From the NCBI GenBank assembly GCA_964449465.1, contig CAYVBK010000010.1:68566-132565 (forward strand): a stretch of DNA of 64,000 nt, written 5' to 3'. Positions 7,154-15,935 of this stretch are shown piece by piece. A program made the position numbers and the translations under genes. The notes beneath the pieces were generated by a model that saw only the letters and a list, made by a program, of their open reading frames with translations, was not told the origin of the DNA and ran no database searches. Source of the stretch: CAYRXM01 sp964449465. GTDB taxonomy: Bacteria > Chloroflexota > Anaerolineae > JAFGEY01. Positions within the stretch are counted from its first letter, which is position 1, and every line of letters begins with the position of its first letter.

Positions 7154-9772
7154 ATGTCGCTGCGCAAACAAGCTCTGATGATGACTGCGTTGTCCGTTGC
7201 AGTCTTGATTGTCAGCTTGAATCTGATCTTGTGGTTGATCTTGCTGCGTGGGCTGGCCGTGTTGGACGATCAATATGTCCGCCATCGGGCCGGCCATATT
7301 TTGAGCGAGATCGATGAATCTTTGGACGATCTGGGCGTGGCTGCTATAGATTGGGCGGCCTGGGATGATTCGTATGTTTTTGTGGAGAATGTCAACGAGG
7401 AATACATTCGCGCCAACCTGGTGAATGAGACGTTCAAGAACTATCAACTCAACCTGATTCTGTTCCTCAACACGCAGGGGCAGGTGGTGTGGGGTAAAGC
7501 TTTTGACCTGCAAGCGGGTCGCCCGATGGATGTGCCGACTGATTTGATGGGCTATTTGCAGCCCGGAGGGTTTCTGGTCCGCTCAGACCCAGGCGGCGCT
7601 CAAGGGATCGTACTGCTGTCAGATGGACCGCTGCTGGTTGCAGCGCAGCCCATTCTCACCAGCGAAAAGCAAGGGCCGGCGCGCGGGACGCTGATTTTTG
7701 CCAGCTATTTGGATGAGGCCGACATTGAGCGGTTGGAGCAGACTACCAGCCTGACTTTTGCCATGTATCGTGTGGATAAACCATTATCAAACAATATATC
7801 CGATGCTTTACGTTCTCTTTCTGTTGAACAGCCGATTCAGATCAATCCGCTGAATGGCCGCACGTCGGCGGTGCATGTCTTGCAAACCGACATAGCCGGT
7901 CGGCCGGCCTTGGTGTTTCAAAGCGAGGTGGAGCGTGAGATTTATCAACAGGGCCGCGCCGGGCTGATCTATGCGTCGCTGGCCTTGATCGGGTTGGGGT
8001 TGCTTTTTGGCGCAGTGGCCTGGTGGTCAATGGAAAAGACCGTTCTGGCGCGTTTGACCGACCTGCAAAATAATGTGCAGCGCATCGGCGACAGCACCGA
8101 CATGTCGCTGCGTGTGCCGGTGAGTGGACAGGATGAGTTGACCGACCTGGCCTGCGCCATCAACAGCACATTGGAATCGCTGCAACTGTCGCGACAGCAG
8201 GTGGAAAAGTCCGCCGAATCGCTGCGCCAGAGCCGGGAACGGTATCGCAGCCTGGTAGAGTATGCCCCTACCGGCGTGATGGCCTTTGACATGTCCGGGC
8301 AGGTGAGCGAGGTCAATGCCAAGATGTTGGACATTTTGGGTTTTCCATCCGCTCAAGAGGCCGATTCTGCACATTTGTTGAGTTTTCCACCTCTGATCGA
8401 GTCGGGAGTGGTGGGCGATGCGCGGCTGTGTCTGGAGAGCAATCAGTTGATCAGCCGTGAAAAGGCCTTTACATCGGGCTGGGGGCGGCAAGCCTGGGTG
8501 CGCTATCACATTGCCCCGCTGCGCGCCCATGATGGGCAGGTGGTGGGCGCATTGGTCAACGTCCAAGACATCACCGATAGCAAGCGCGCCGAGCAGATGG
8601 CCCGCGAGACGCAACTCAAAATGGAACAGGCCCGTCGCGTCGAGTCGCTGGGAACGCTGGCCGGCGGTGTGGCGCACGATCTCAACAACACGCTGGGGCC
8701 GCTGGTGGGCTATTCTGACATGATTTTGCAAAGTGTGCCGACCGACAACTCGCTGCGGCCGGATGTGGAGCAGATCAAGCAGGCTGCCGAGCGAGCAGCG
8801 GCGATGGTGCAAGATTTGCTCACCCTGGCCCGGCGCGGCGTTTATCGTCTGGCCCCGCTCAATTTGAACCAGGTGATTCAGGAATATCTCCGTTCACCTT
8901 CTTTTATCGAACTGATGTCCGCTCATCCGCATGTCAGCGTCAGAACCGACCTGGCTGATGATCTGCTCCATATCGCCGGCTCATCGCCGCACCTCAACAA
9001 GGTAGTGATGAATCTGGTGGCCAATGCGGTCGAGGCGATGCCCTATCACGGCGTGTTGAGCATTTCAACCTTGTGCCAGACCGTTGAAGAGCCTCTGGAT
9101 GGCTATGAGCGCATCGAGGTGGGCGATTATGTGGTGTTGCGGGTGTGCGATACCGGCACAGGCATTGCCCCGGCCGACCTGGAACGAATTTTTGAGCCGT
9201 TTTACACCAAAAAGACAATGGGGCGCAGCGGCAGCGGGCTGGGGCTGTCGGTGGTGCATGGCGTGGTTCACGATCATGGGGGGCGCATTGATATTCACTC
9301 GCAAGTGGGTGTGGGCAGCGAGTTTGTGGTCTATTTCCCGGTTTGTTATGATGATTCGCCGGTGATCAGCAAGACACAAAATAACTATCGGGGAGATGAA
9401 ACGATATTGGTGTTGGACGATATGGAAGATCAGCGCGAGCTGGCTTTGCGGCTGCTTTCGTTGCTGGGCTATCGCGTTCAGGTGGCCGAAAGCGGACAGG
9501 CTGCGCTTGAGTGGGTGCGTCGGCAGCCGTTCGACCTCTTGCTGCTGGATATGATCATGCAGGATGATATGGACGGTCTGGAGACCTACCGGCAGGTCAT
9601 TCAGATTCGCCCCGGCCAAAAGGCTGTCATTGCCAGCGGATATTCCGAGACCGAGCGGGTGCGGCAGGCGCAGCAGTTGGGCGCAGGAGCGTTCGTGCGC
9701 AAGCCCTATACCATTGCCACGCTGGGGCAGGCGATTCGTCAGGAATTGGACCGATCAAGGGGGCGGGCTTGA
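7154..9772 (+). CDS. Membrane hybrid histidine kinase (CHASE4-HAMP-PAS-HisKA-HATPase-REC)
   Basis: The ATG at 7154 is preceded by AAAAGGAG, giving 872 residues. TM1 spans about residues 10-33 and TM2 about 270-292. The loop between them (AAIDWAAWDDSYVFVENVNEEYI) is typical of an extracytoplasmic CHASE4 sensor. HAMP lies at about 293-345 and PAS at about 370-490. The HisKA phosphoacceptor is in GGVAHDLNNTLGPLVGY (H about 507). The ATPase boxes are at about 600-735 (GSGLGLSVVHGV). A C-terminal receiver at about 755-872 has DLLLLDMIMQDDMDG (D about 798) and a KPY switch lysine. The stop overlaps the rsgA start, coupling a sensor kinase to a ribosome-assembly GTPase. The ligand is unknown. Confidence 0.92.
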   Translation: MSLRKQALMMTALSVAVLIVSLNLILWLILLRGLAVLDDQYVRHRAGHILSEIDESLDDLGVAAIDWAAWDDSYVFVENVNEEYIRANLVNETFKNYQLNLILFLNTQGQVVWGKAFDLQAGRPMDVPTDLMGYLQPGGFLVRSDPGGAQGIVLLSDGPLLVAAQPILTSEKQGPARGTLIFASYLDEADIERLEQTTSLTFAMYRVDKPLSNNISDALRSLSVEQPIQINPLNGRTSAVHVLQTDIAGRPALVFQSEVEREIYQQGRAGLIYASLALIGLGLLFGAVAWWSMEKTVLARLTDLQNNVQRIGDSTDMSLRVPVSGQDELTDLACAINSTLESLQLSRQQVEKSAESLRQSRERYRSLVEYAPTGVMAFDMSGQVSEVNAKMLDILGFPSAQEADSAHLLSFPPLIESGVVGDARLCLESNQLISREKAFTSGWGRQAWVRYHIAPLRAHDGQVVGALVNVQDITDSKRAEQMARETQLKMEQARRVESLGTLAGGVAHDLNNTLGPLVGYSDMILQSVPTDNSLRPDVEQIKQAAERAAAMVQDLLTLARRGVYRLAPLNLNQVIQEYLRSPSFIELMSAHPHVSVRTDLADDLLHIAGSSPHLNKVVMNLVANAVEAMPYHGVLSISTLCQTVEEPLDGYERIEVGDYVVLRVCDTGTGIAPADLERIFEPFYTKKTMGRSGSGLGLSVVHGVVHDHGGRIDIHSQVGVGSEFVVYFPVCYDDSPVISKTQNNYRGDETILVLDDMEDQRELALRLLSLLGYRVQVAESGQAALEWVRRQPFDLLLLDMIMQDDMDGLETYRQVIQIRPGQKAVIASGYSETERVRQAQQLGAGAFVRKPYTIATLGQAIRQELDRSRGRA

Positions 9773-10929
9773 GCAAACGCAAGCCGATCAAAGCCCATCG
9801 CAAGCCCAAAATCGTGCGCGACCGCGCCTGGCTGTCTCATGCGCTGTCGGGCGATTACGAGGCACTCGAATCGCGCCTGCCGCGTCAGGGCAAAATTTTG
9901 CCGCCTGGTCGGCGCGAAAATCGGGTGCAGACCTGGACACGGATGGAGCGCGAGTTGAGCCTGATCAACGCGATGGACGATGATCCCGCGCCAGAGGGCT
10001 GCCGCGCAGGGGTGGTGATACAGGTCAGCACTGGCCTGTATGATGTGGATATGGGCGATGAGGTGCGTCTGTGTGCGGTGCGCGGGTCGTTGAGCGCGTC
10101 GTTGACCGGCTATACCAATGTGGTGGCGGTGGGCGACCGGGTGTGGGTATCGGATGATGGGCGCAACGGCGGGGTGATCGAACGGGTGCGACCGCGCCGG
10201 GCTGTGCTAGCCCGCCCCGATGTGTTCAACCCGGACCGCAGCCAGATCATTGTGTCAAACGTGGATCAACTCTTGATCGTCTCTTCGTGGGTCGAACCAA
10301 ATATCTGGCTTGAGTTGATTGACCGCTCTTTGATCGTGGCCGCCGAGGGCAACATGATTCCGCTGATCTGCCTGAACAAGGTGGATATGATGGCCGATGA
10401 GCCCGAGGTGTGGGACGATTGCGAGCAAACGATGCAAATCTATCGAGATTTGGGATACACGGTGTTGTACACCAGTGCAGCGACCGGTCAGGGGGTAGAT
10501 GAATTGCGGCAGTTGCTCATCGGTCACGAGACAGCCCTGGTGGGCATGTCGGGGACGGGCAAGTCATCGCTGTTGATGGCTGTGCAACCCGACCTGGAGC
10601 TGGCGGTGGCCGACGTGAGCGAGTATTCCGGGCAGGGAAGGCACACTACCACACAGGTATCGTTGCTGCCGCTGGACGAGGACGGTTATGTGGTAGACAC
10701 ACCGGGCATCCGCGAGTTGGGGTTGATCAAGGTGCGTCGCCACGAGTTGATCTTGCATTTTCCCGAAATGATGGAGCGGACCGGGCAGTGCCGCTTTAAT
10801 GATTGCACCCATCTGGAAGAGCCGGGCTGCGTCGTGCGCCAGGCCGTTGAAGATGGGCAGGTGGCTGTTTCTCGTTATCATAGTTATTGCTCTATTTACG
10901 AGAGTTTGCCCGAATACTATACCGAGTGA
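9769..10929 (+). CDS. rsgA: Ribosome small-subunit-dependent GTPase RsgA
   Basis: This circularly permuted GTPase assists late 30S maturation. The motif order is diagnostic: G4 NKVD at about 201, then G1 GMSGTGKSS at about 259, then G3 DTPG at about 310. A zinc-binding CRFNDCTHLEEPGC follows at about 340-353. An OB-fold precedes the GTPase domain. The start is a TTG overlapping the kinase stop (TTGA). The basic N-terminal extension of about 75 residues (MSKRKPIKAHRKPKIV) is longer than in the usual family, so a later start cannot be excluded. Total length is 386 residues. Confidence 0.92.
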   Translation: MSKRKPIKAHRKPKIVRDRAWLSHALSGDYEALESRLPRQGKILPPGRRENRVQTWTRMERELSLINAMDDDPAPEGCRAGVVIQVSTGLYDVDMGDEVRLCAVRGSLSASLTGYTNVVAVGDRVWVSDDGRNGGVIERVRPRRAVLARPDVFNPDRSQIIVSNVDQLLIVSSWVEPNIWLELIDRSLIVAAEGNMIPLICLNKVDMMADEPEVWDDCEQTMQIYRDLGYTVLYTSAATGQGVDELRQLLIGHETALVGMSGTGKSSLLMAVQPDLELAVADVSEYSGQGRHTTTQVSLLPLDEDGYVVDTPGIRELGLIKVRRHELILHFPEMMERTGQCRFNDCTHLEEPGCVVRQAVEDGQVAVSRYHSYCSIYESLPEYYTE

Positions 10930-10932
10930 ATC

Positions 10933-11895
10933 TCAATACCCCAGTCTTTTGTCTACCACGTTTTGCAGCGGTTCTCCGTTTCGATATCGCCGCAGATTGT
11001 CCAAAAATATCCTCATAGCTCGCTCTTGATAAAGCGGCGTTCGCCCGGCGTAATGGGCGGTGATGATCACCTGCTCCATCTGCCACAGCGGCGAGTGGGC
11101 TGGCAGCGGCTCTTGCTCGAACACATCTAGCCCGGCCCCGGCGATCCAGCCTTCTTGCAAAGCCCGGATCAGGGCATCCTCTTGCACCGTACCGCCGCGC
11201 CCGATGTTGACCAGGTAGGCTGTCTTTTTCATGGCGCGCAGTTCGGCCTCGCCGATCATTCCCCGCGTTTGTGTCGTTAGCGGAACGGTCAGTACTACAA
11301 AATCGGCTTGCGGCAGCAATTGGGGCAGGCGGTCGCGCCCATACATAGCCTCGACGCCCGCCGCGCTCTGACGTGGGTCGGCGCGGATGCCCCACACGCG
11401 CATGCCCAGCGCCGCCGCCAGTTGGGCGGTGCGTTCGCCGATGGCGCCCACACCGATCAACAGCATGATGCGTCCGGACAGCTCGAAAATGGTCTGTGTC
11501 TCGTCACGCTGCCATTCGCCGCGCTCTTGCGCATGGATGGCCTGCGGCAGGCCGCGCGCCAGAGCCAGTAAAAAAGCCATGATGTGTTCGCTGATGGGGA
11601 TGGCGTGCAGTCCCGAGGTGTTGGTCAGCACAAAATCTTGATCGGCTACTTGAGGGTAGCGCAGCAGCCAGTCGGCGCCGGCGCCCCACTGCTGAAACCA
11701 GCGCAGCGAACGGGCGCGCGGCAAGAGGTCGTGTGGAAAGCGGGCGGCGGCAATTTCAATGTCGTCCAGCACGGCCTCCATGTCGGCGCGGTGCGGGGTG
11801 ATCAGCAGGCGCATGTCGGGGGCCGTCTGGTCAATCTCGGCCAGGTGCGCCGCCGACACGTCTTGGGGCGACATGCCCAGCAGCAGGATGGACAT
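10933..11895 (-). CDS. D-isomer-specific 2-hydroxyacid dehydrogenase
   Basis: This is a 320-residue NAD(P)-dependent oxidoreductase of the D-2-hydroxyacid dehydrogenase family, in the group of glyoxylate/hydroxypyruvate reductase and phosphoglycerate-dehydrogenase-like proteins. The Rossmann motif GVGAIGERT is at about 147-155. NIGRGGTVQEDAL carries the catalytic Arg region, DVFEQEPLP the Glu, and ITAHYAG the catalytic His. The substrate cannot be set from sequence. It converges on rsgA with a 3-nt gap and is followed on the same strand upstream by the second hybrid kinase. Confidence 0.88.
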   Translation of the reverse strand: MSILLLGMSPQDVSAAHLAEIDQTAPDMRLLITPHRADMEAVLDDIEIAAARFPHDLLPRARSLRWFQQWGAGADWLLRYPQVADQDFVLTNTSGLHAIPISEHIMAFLLALARGLPQAIHAQERGEWQRDETQTIFELSGRIMLLIGVGAIGERTAQLAAALGMRVWGIRADPRQSAAGVEAMYGRDRLPQLLPQADFVVLTVPLTTQTRGMIGEAELRAMKKTAYLVNIGRGGTVQEDALIRALQEGWIAGAGLDVFEQEPLPAHSPLWQMEQVIITAHYAGRTPLYQERAMRIFLDNLRRYRNGEPLQNVVDKRLGY

Positions 11896-11916
11896 CGGGG
11901 TTGCCTCCTTGTAGGT

Positions 11917-14706
11917 TTAGCTCATCGCCGACATGAGCACAATGTCGGACTCGCGGGTTTCGCGGGTGTATTTCAGGGTGTGCAGAATTTGGTGATCGTT
12001 CAGGCGAGAGACGGTGGCACCGAGAATGATAAAGCGCGGCCGTTCGCGCACGGCCATGTCGAGTCCGTCCTGGCTGTTATAAGCCTTGATCACCTCGTAA
12101 TGCCGTTCGGCAAAGACCTGGGCGATGGCCTCGACCATCTCCTGGTTTTGGTCAATGATCAAGACGCGCTGGCGGTCTGGGGAGGCCTGTTCGCCGGTTC
12201 CGGGGCGGCCCAGCAGTCTTTCGATGGTGGACATGATCTCGTCCATATTGATCGGCTTGGTGGAATAGGCATCGGCGCCCAGCCGAAAGCCCTTTTCGCG
12301 GTCAGTCAACACCGACAGGATCATGACCGGAATGGTGGCAATGTCGGGGTCGTTGCGCAGCGCGCTGATCACGTCAAATCCGCTGATGCCGGGCAGCATC
12401 AGGTCGAGGATGATCAGGTCGGGGTGCGTCTCGCGAGCCTGACGCAGGGCATCTACGCCGTCAACTGCCTGGATGACCTGATAGCCCACTTCGGTGAGAG
12501 ACTGGCGCAACAGTTCGCGGATGTGTGCTTCGTCGTCTACCACCAAAATGCGGATATTGCGCCGTTCTTGCGAGAGCATTTCGGGCAGGGCCAAAGCCAC
12601 GCGGCGGCGAATTTCGTCTAGCAAAGGCGACTCGGCCTGCGGCAGCAAATGCCCCGACATGGCCGGCAAGATAAAGGTCAGGCTGGTGCCGACGCTCGGT
12701 TTGCTTTCGGCCCAGATGTGTCCGCCATGATGTTCGACGATCTCTTTGCAGATGGTCAGCCCCAAACCGGTGCCGCTGGGACGGTTGCGCAAGGTGTCGC
12801 CCACCTGTTTGAATTTGTCAAAAATTTTGGGCAGGTCTTGGGCCGAGATGCCGATGCCGGAATCTTGAATGCGCACGCCGATCCACTCTCCGGTCGTCGG
12901 CTTGACGGATGAAGGCAGGTTGAGGGCTGGCATATCGGGCAGTCGGCCGGCGGTGACGCGGATTTCGCCCTGGTCGGTGAATTTGATGGCGTTGGAAAGC
13001 AGGTTGGTGATCACCTGAATCATGCGGTCACGGTCGGCGCAGATGAGGGGCAGGTCATCAGTCACCTCGACATAGACGGGCAGGTTCTTGTCGCTGGCCA
13101 GCGAGGCCGTGGCCGTCACCGCGCTGGAAATGATCGAGTGGATTTGCACCTCTTGCATGTGCCATTCGATCTTGCCCGATTCGATTTTGGCAATGTCCAA
13201 CACGTCGTTGATCAGGCGGGTGAGTCGCTCCCCTTCGCCGATGATAATGTCCAGGTTGTCGCGGATGCGCTGTGCGGCGCGTTGGTTGCTCTGATCGCGC
13301 GGCGGAATGAGCGGCAGGATGTTTTTCTCGAACGATTTGCCGATCAGTTTGGCAAAGCCCAGCACCGAAGTGAGCGGGGTGCGCAGTTCGTGCGAGACCA
13401 TCGAGATAAAATCGGTCTTCATCCGGTCTACCTGTGCTTCGTAGGTAATATCGCGCAGAATGGCGACGACGCCCAGCGGTTCGGGCCCGTTTCCGTTGGC
13501 CGAGTCTTCTTTGATGGCGCAGGCCGATATTTTGAACATGCGCGGTTCGGTCGCAGGGGCGGCCCAAGACAGGTTGACCGAGAGCGGCTCGCCGGGTTGG
13601 GCCAGGGCGCGGGTCAGCAACACATTCAGTTCGGGCGATGGTGCCACCTCACTCAGAGCGCGGCCCGGCAGGGCATCCAGTGGCTGTTCGACCACCTGGG
13701 CAAAAGCCGGATTGACCAGCAGGATGGTGCCATCGCGGCCGGTGACCACCAGGCCGTCGGCGATGTTTTGGATGATGGTATCCAGGCGGTTGCGTTCGCG
13801 GCGTAGATCGGTGGTGCGCGCCTCGACGCGGTCTTCGAGTTCGTGGTTGTACTGCTCCAACTGTTGGTACAATTGTGCCAGCTCGCCGGACATGCGGTTG
13901 AACGCCGTCGCCAGGTCGCCTAGTTCATCGTTGGAACGCAGGGGGATCATATGGCCCAACTGGCCCTGCGCCAGCTTGAGAACGCCCTGCTCCAGTTGCC
14001 TCAGCGGACGATGGAACATGAACGTGGTAAACACGATGGTCAGGCCGATGGCGATCAGGATGCCCACCACCAGGATGGGCAGGACGCTGGAGAGAGTTTT
14101 GCGCTCTAATAGTTGGCCCGATTCCTGATCGATCACCGCTTCGACCAGGCCGAGTGTGACCGTGGCTCCGCTCTCGTCGGTGATGGTGATTGGGACGACA
14201 AAGCCGTAATACGAGCCAAATTCGTCGGTATAGCGCACGGCCAGCGTTTGCCCGGTTTGCCAGGCGGTCAGGTGTTCGGCGGTGGCATAGAAAAAGGGAT
14301 AGCCCACGCCGGTATAGCCCTGGTCTACCCAGTAATAAAAGAGGTTGTTTTTGTAATAATAGATGCCCACCCAACTCAGGTTGCCGGCCTTGACGGCCTG
14401 ATCGAGTTGCTGTTGAATCTGGATGTATTCAGGGCTGTCAATGTCGGTGGGTTGGTCAATTTGACCAAGCGAGTCGGGGTTGACATTCCAGGCCACCCAT
14501 TCGGCCATGCGTCGCAGCCGGCGATCCTGGTCGGTCTGCCAGCGGTCAACGGTGGCCTGGTAGACGCGGTAACTGGATAGCCCCACACTCAAGACGATGA
14601 TCAGAATCAAGGGTAAGGTGATTTTGAGCAGCACGGGCACGCGTAGCGAACGGCGCAGCAGCGCAGTGTGGGTTGGGGGTTGGGTTGGGTTGGAAAACGG
14701 GATCAT
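11917..14706 (-). CDS. Membrane hybrid histidine kinase with two C-terminal receivers, the second degenerate
   Basis: The ATG at 14706 overlaps the stop of the NHL lipoprotein gene (ATGA) and has an AGAGGT site, so the longer open frame upstream is rejected; the protein has 929 residues. TM1 is at about 27-48 and TM2 at about 209-231, with an extracytoplasmic sensor between them. HAMP (about 232-285), PAS (about 310-430), HisKA (MVSHELRTPL, H about 437) and HATPase (GTGLGLTI about 646) follow. Receiver 1 (about 705-825) has DLIILDLMLPG (D about 764) and KPI. Receiver 2 (about 835-929) has RPRFIILGATVS where the phospho-Asp should be, so it probably cannot be phosphorylated. Coupling to the lipoprotein suggests a sensor pair. 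Confidence 0.92.
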   Translation of the reverse strand: MIPFSNPTQPPTHTALLRRSLRVPVLLKITLPLILIIVLSVGLSSYRVYQATVDRWQTDQDRRLRRMAEWVAWNVNPDSLGQIDQPTDIDSPEYIQIQQQLDQAVKAGNLSWVGIYYYKNNLFYYWVDQGYTGVGYPFFYATAEHLTAWQTGQTLAVRYTDEFGSYYGFVVPITITDESGATVTLGLVEAVIDQESGQLLERKTLSSVLPILVVGILIAIGLTIVFTTFMFHRPLRQLEQGVLKLAQGQLGHMIPLRSNDELGDLATAFNRMSGELAQLYQQLEQYNHELEDRVEARTTDLRRERNRLDTIIQNIADGLVVTGRDGTILLVNPAFAQVVEQPLDALPGRALSEVAPSPELNVLLTRALAQPGEPLSVNLSWAAPATEPRMFKISACAIKEDSANGNGPEPLGVVAILRDITYEAQVDRMKTDFISMVSHELRTPLTSVLGFAKLIGKSFEKNILPLIPPRDQSNQRAAQRIRDNLDIIIGEGERLTRLINDVLDIAKIESGKIEWHMQEVQIHSIISSAVTATASLASDKNLPVYVEVTDDLPLICADRDRMIQVITNLLSNAIKFTDQGEIRVTAGRLPDMPALNLPSSVKPTTGEWIGVRIQDSGIGISAQDLPKIFDKFKQVGDTLRNRPSGTGLGLTICKEIVEHHGGHIWAESKPSVGTSLTFILPAMSGHLLPQAESPLLDEIRRRVALALPEMLSQERRNIRILVVDDEAHIRELLRQSLTEVGYQVIQAVDGVDALRQARETHPDLIILDLMLPGISGFDVISALRNDPDIATIPVMILSVLTDREKGFRLGADAYSTKPINMDEIMSTIERLLGRPGTGEQASPDRQRVLIIDQNQEMVEAIAQVFAERHYEVIKAYNSQDGLDMAVRERPRFIILGATVSRLNDHQILHTLKYTRETRESDIVLMSAMS

Positions 14707-15680
14707 TTTACCTCTATTCGGCGGCGCAGCGAGCCATCCGGCTCGAACGCCCAAATGACATTGTTCAGACCGTCGGCGGCATAGACGGCCCCATCTCCCC
14801 CCACGGCCAGCCCCAAAACCTGCCATGTGTGAACATCAGGTGGTATCAGGCTGCGGATATACTGTCCCTGACTGTCAAAAACCTGGATGCGCTGATTGCC
14901 CAGGTCGGCCACATACCAGTCGCCGCTGGCATCGTCTACGGCCAGGTATTGAGGATAGGCAAACTGACCCGGCGTATCGCCATAGCCGCCGATAGACAAT
15001 TGATGGGTCAGAGTCAGCCCGCCGCCCGGCAAGACGCCGATGAGAAACTGCTGCACGCGGCTGTTGGCGATGTCGGAAACATAGAGCAGGTTTCGCCCAT
15101 CGTCAACGGCCACATCGTTGGGGCCGTTCAGTTCGCCGTCGGCTGACCCGACCCGCCCCAGCAGGGTGGCGATGAGTTGGCCCTGGTCATCCAAGACGCG
15201 CAGGGTATTTGCTACAAAATCGGCTATATAGACCCGCCCTTGCCGGTCCACGTCTAGCCCGTAGGGGCGGTTGCCCGATGTGCTGCTATCGGTATAGTCC
15301 TGGCGGCCTGTTTCGCGCCACAGTTTGCCGTTGGGCATAAAAACCTTGACTCCATCGTATAGCAAATCATACGACTCGGAAAAGGTGAGGTTGCAGATAT
15401 AAATGCGACCTTGTTCGTCCAAAGCAATGTCCCAACCCGAATGGATGTGTTCGGGGCGGGTGCCCAGGCGGCCAAACGCGCCAAGAAAACGCCCCTCGGC
15501 GGTCAGGTGGACGATGCGATAGTTGCCGCGATCCATCACATAAAGGCTGCCGTCGGCGGCGACGGCTACGCCGTTGGGACGGAACAGTGGTTTGGCTGTG
15601 CAGGCCGGCAACAGCGCGACCAGGCTACACCATATCGCACAACGGAGCAGGTTTTCAAATCGGCGAGACGAGATGAACAT
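14703..15680 (-). CDS. NHL-repeat beta-propeller lipoprotein
   Basis: The protein has 325 residues. The N-terminus carries a hydrophobic stretch ending in a lipobox-like LLPAC, so it is probably a lipid-anchored exported protein. NHL repeats follow throughout, with recurring patterns such as PNGVAVAADGSLYVMDRGN, PYGLDVDRQGRVYIADF, PNDVAVDDGRNLLYVSDI and PQYLAVDDASGDWYVADL, about six blades. NHL propellers bind proteins, carbohydrates or nucleic acid. Translational coupling (ATGA) to the kinase downstream makes a periplasmic or surface ligand-binding partner for its sensor domain plausible; that role is inference. Confidence 0.85.
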   Translation of the reverse strand: MFISSRRFENLLRCAIWCSLVALLPACTAKPLFRPNGVAVAADGSLYVMDRGNYRIVHLTAEGRFLGAFGRLGTRPEHIHSGWDIALDEQGRIYICNLTFSESYDLLYDGVKVFMPNGKLWRETGRQDYTDSSTSGNRPYGLDVDRQGRVYIADFVANTLRVLDDQGQLIATLLGRVGSADGELNGPNDVAVDDGRNLLYVSDIANSRVQQFLIGVLPGGGLTLTHQLSIGGYGDTPGQFAYPQYLAVDDASGDWYVADLGNQRIQVFDSQGQYIRSLIPPDVHTWQVLGLAVGGDGAVYAADGLNNVIWAFEPDGSLRRRIEVK

Positions 15681-15762
15681 GGTGTTATCCTCAAGACGGG
15701 CGATCCCGTCAAGTCGAGATCAGGCGATCATGCTCCATTATATCATTGGTCAGGCGGTCAGG

Positions 15763-15854
15763 CAATTGAGCCTGTTGCGCCGGTTGAGGCTGTCGAAACC
15801 GGCAGGTTGGTCTCGGCAAGCTCGATCTACCAGCTCAACCAACGCCCTCAATTG
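15763..15854. repeat. Nested palindromic repeat (REP-like) between the lipoprotein gene and plsX
   Basis: Outer arms CAATTGAG (15763-15770) and CTCAATTG (15847-15854) enclose a hairpin CCGGTT...AACCGG at 15780-15802 and a GGTTGG...CCAACC pair further right. The core GGTTGAGGCTGTCGAAACC recurs, with one change, at 43764-43782. The rest of the 255-nt gap holds only the plsX promoter. Confidence 0.6.
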
Positions 15855-15864
15855 GCTTGATTGA

Positions 15865-15893
15865 TTGACATATCGGGCAACATTTGCTACAAT
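15865..15893 (+). promoter_or_regulatory. plsX operon promoter
   Basis: A consensus -35 TTGACA (15865-15870), a 17-bp spacer and an extended -10 TGCTACAAT (TACAAT 15888-15893) lie 43 nt ahead of plsX. Confidence 0.7.
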
Positions 15894-15935
15894 GCACCCC
15901 ATTGTGTGCGCAGATCAATTTTTTGGAGGTGGGCG

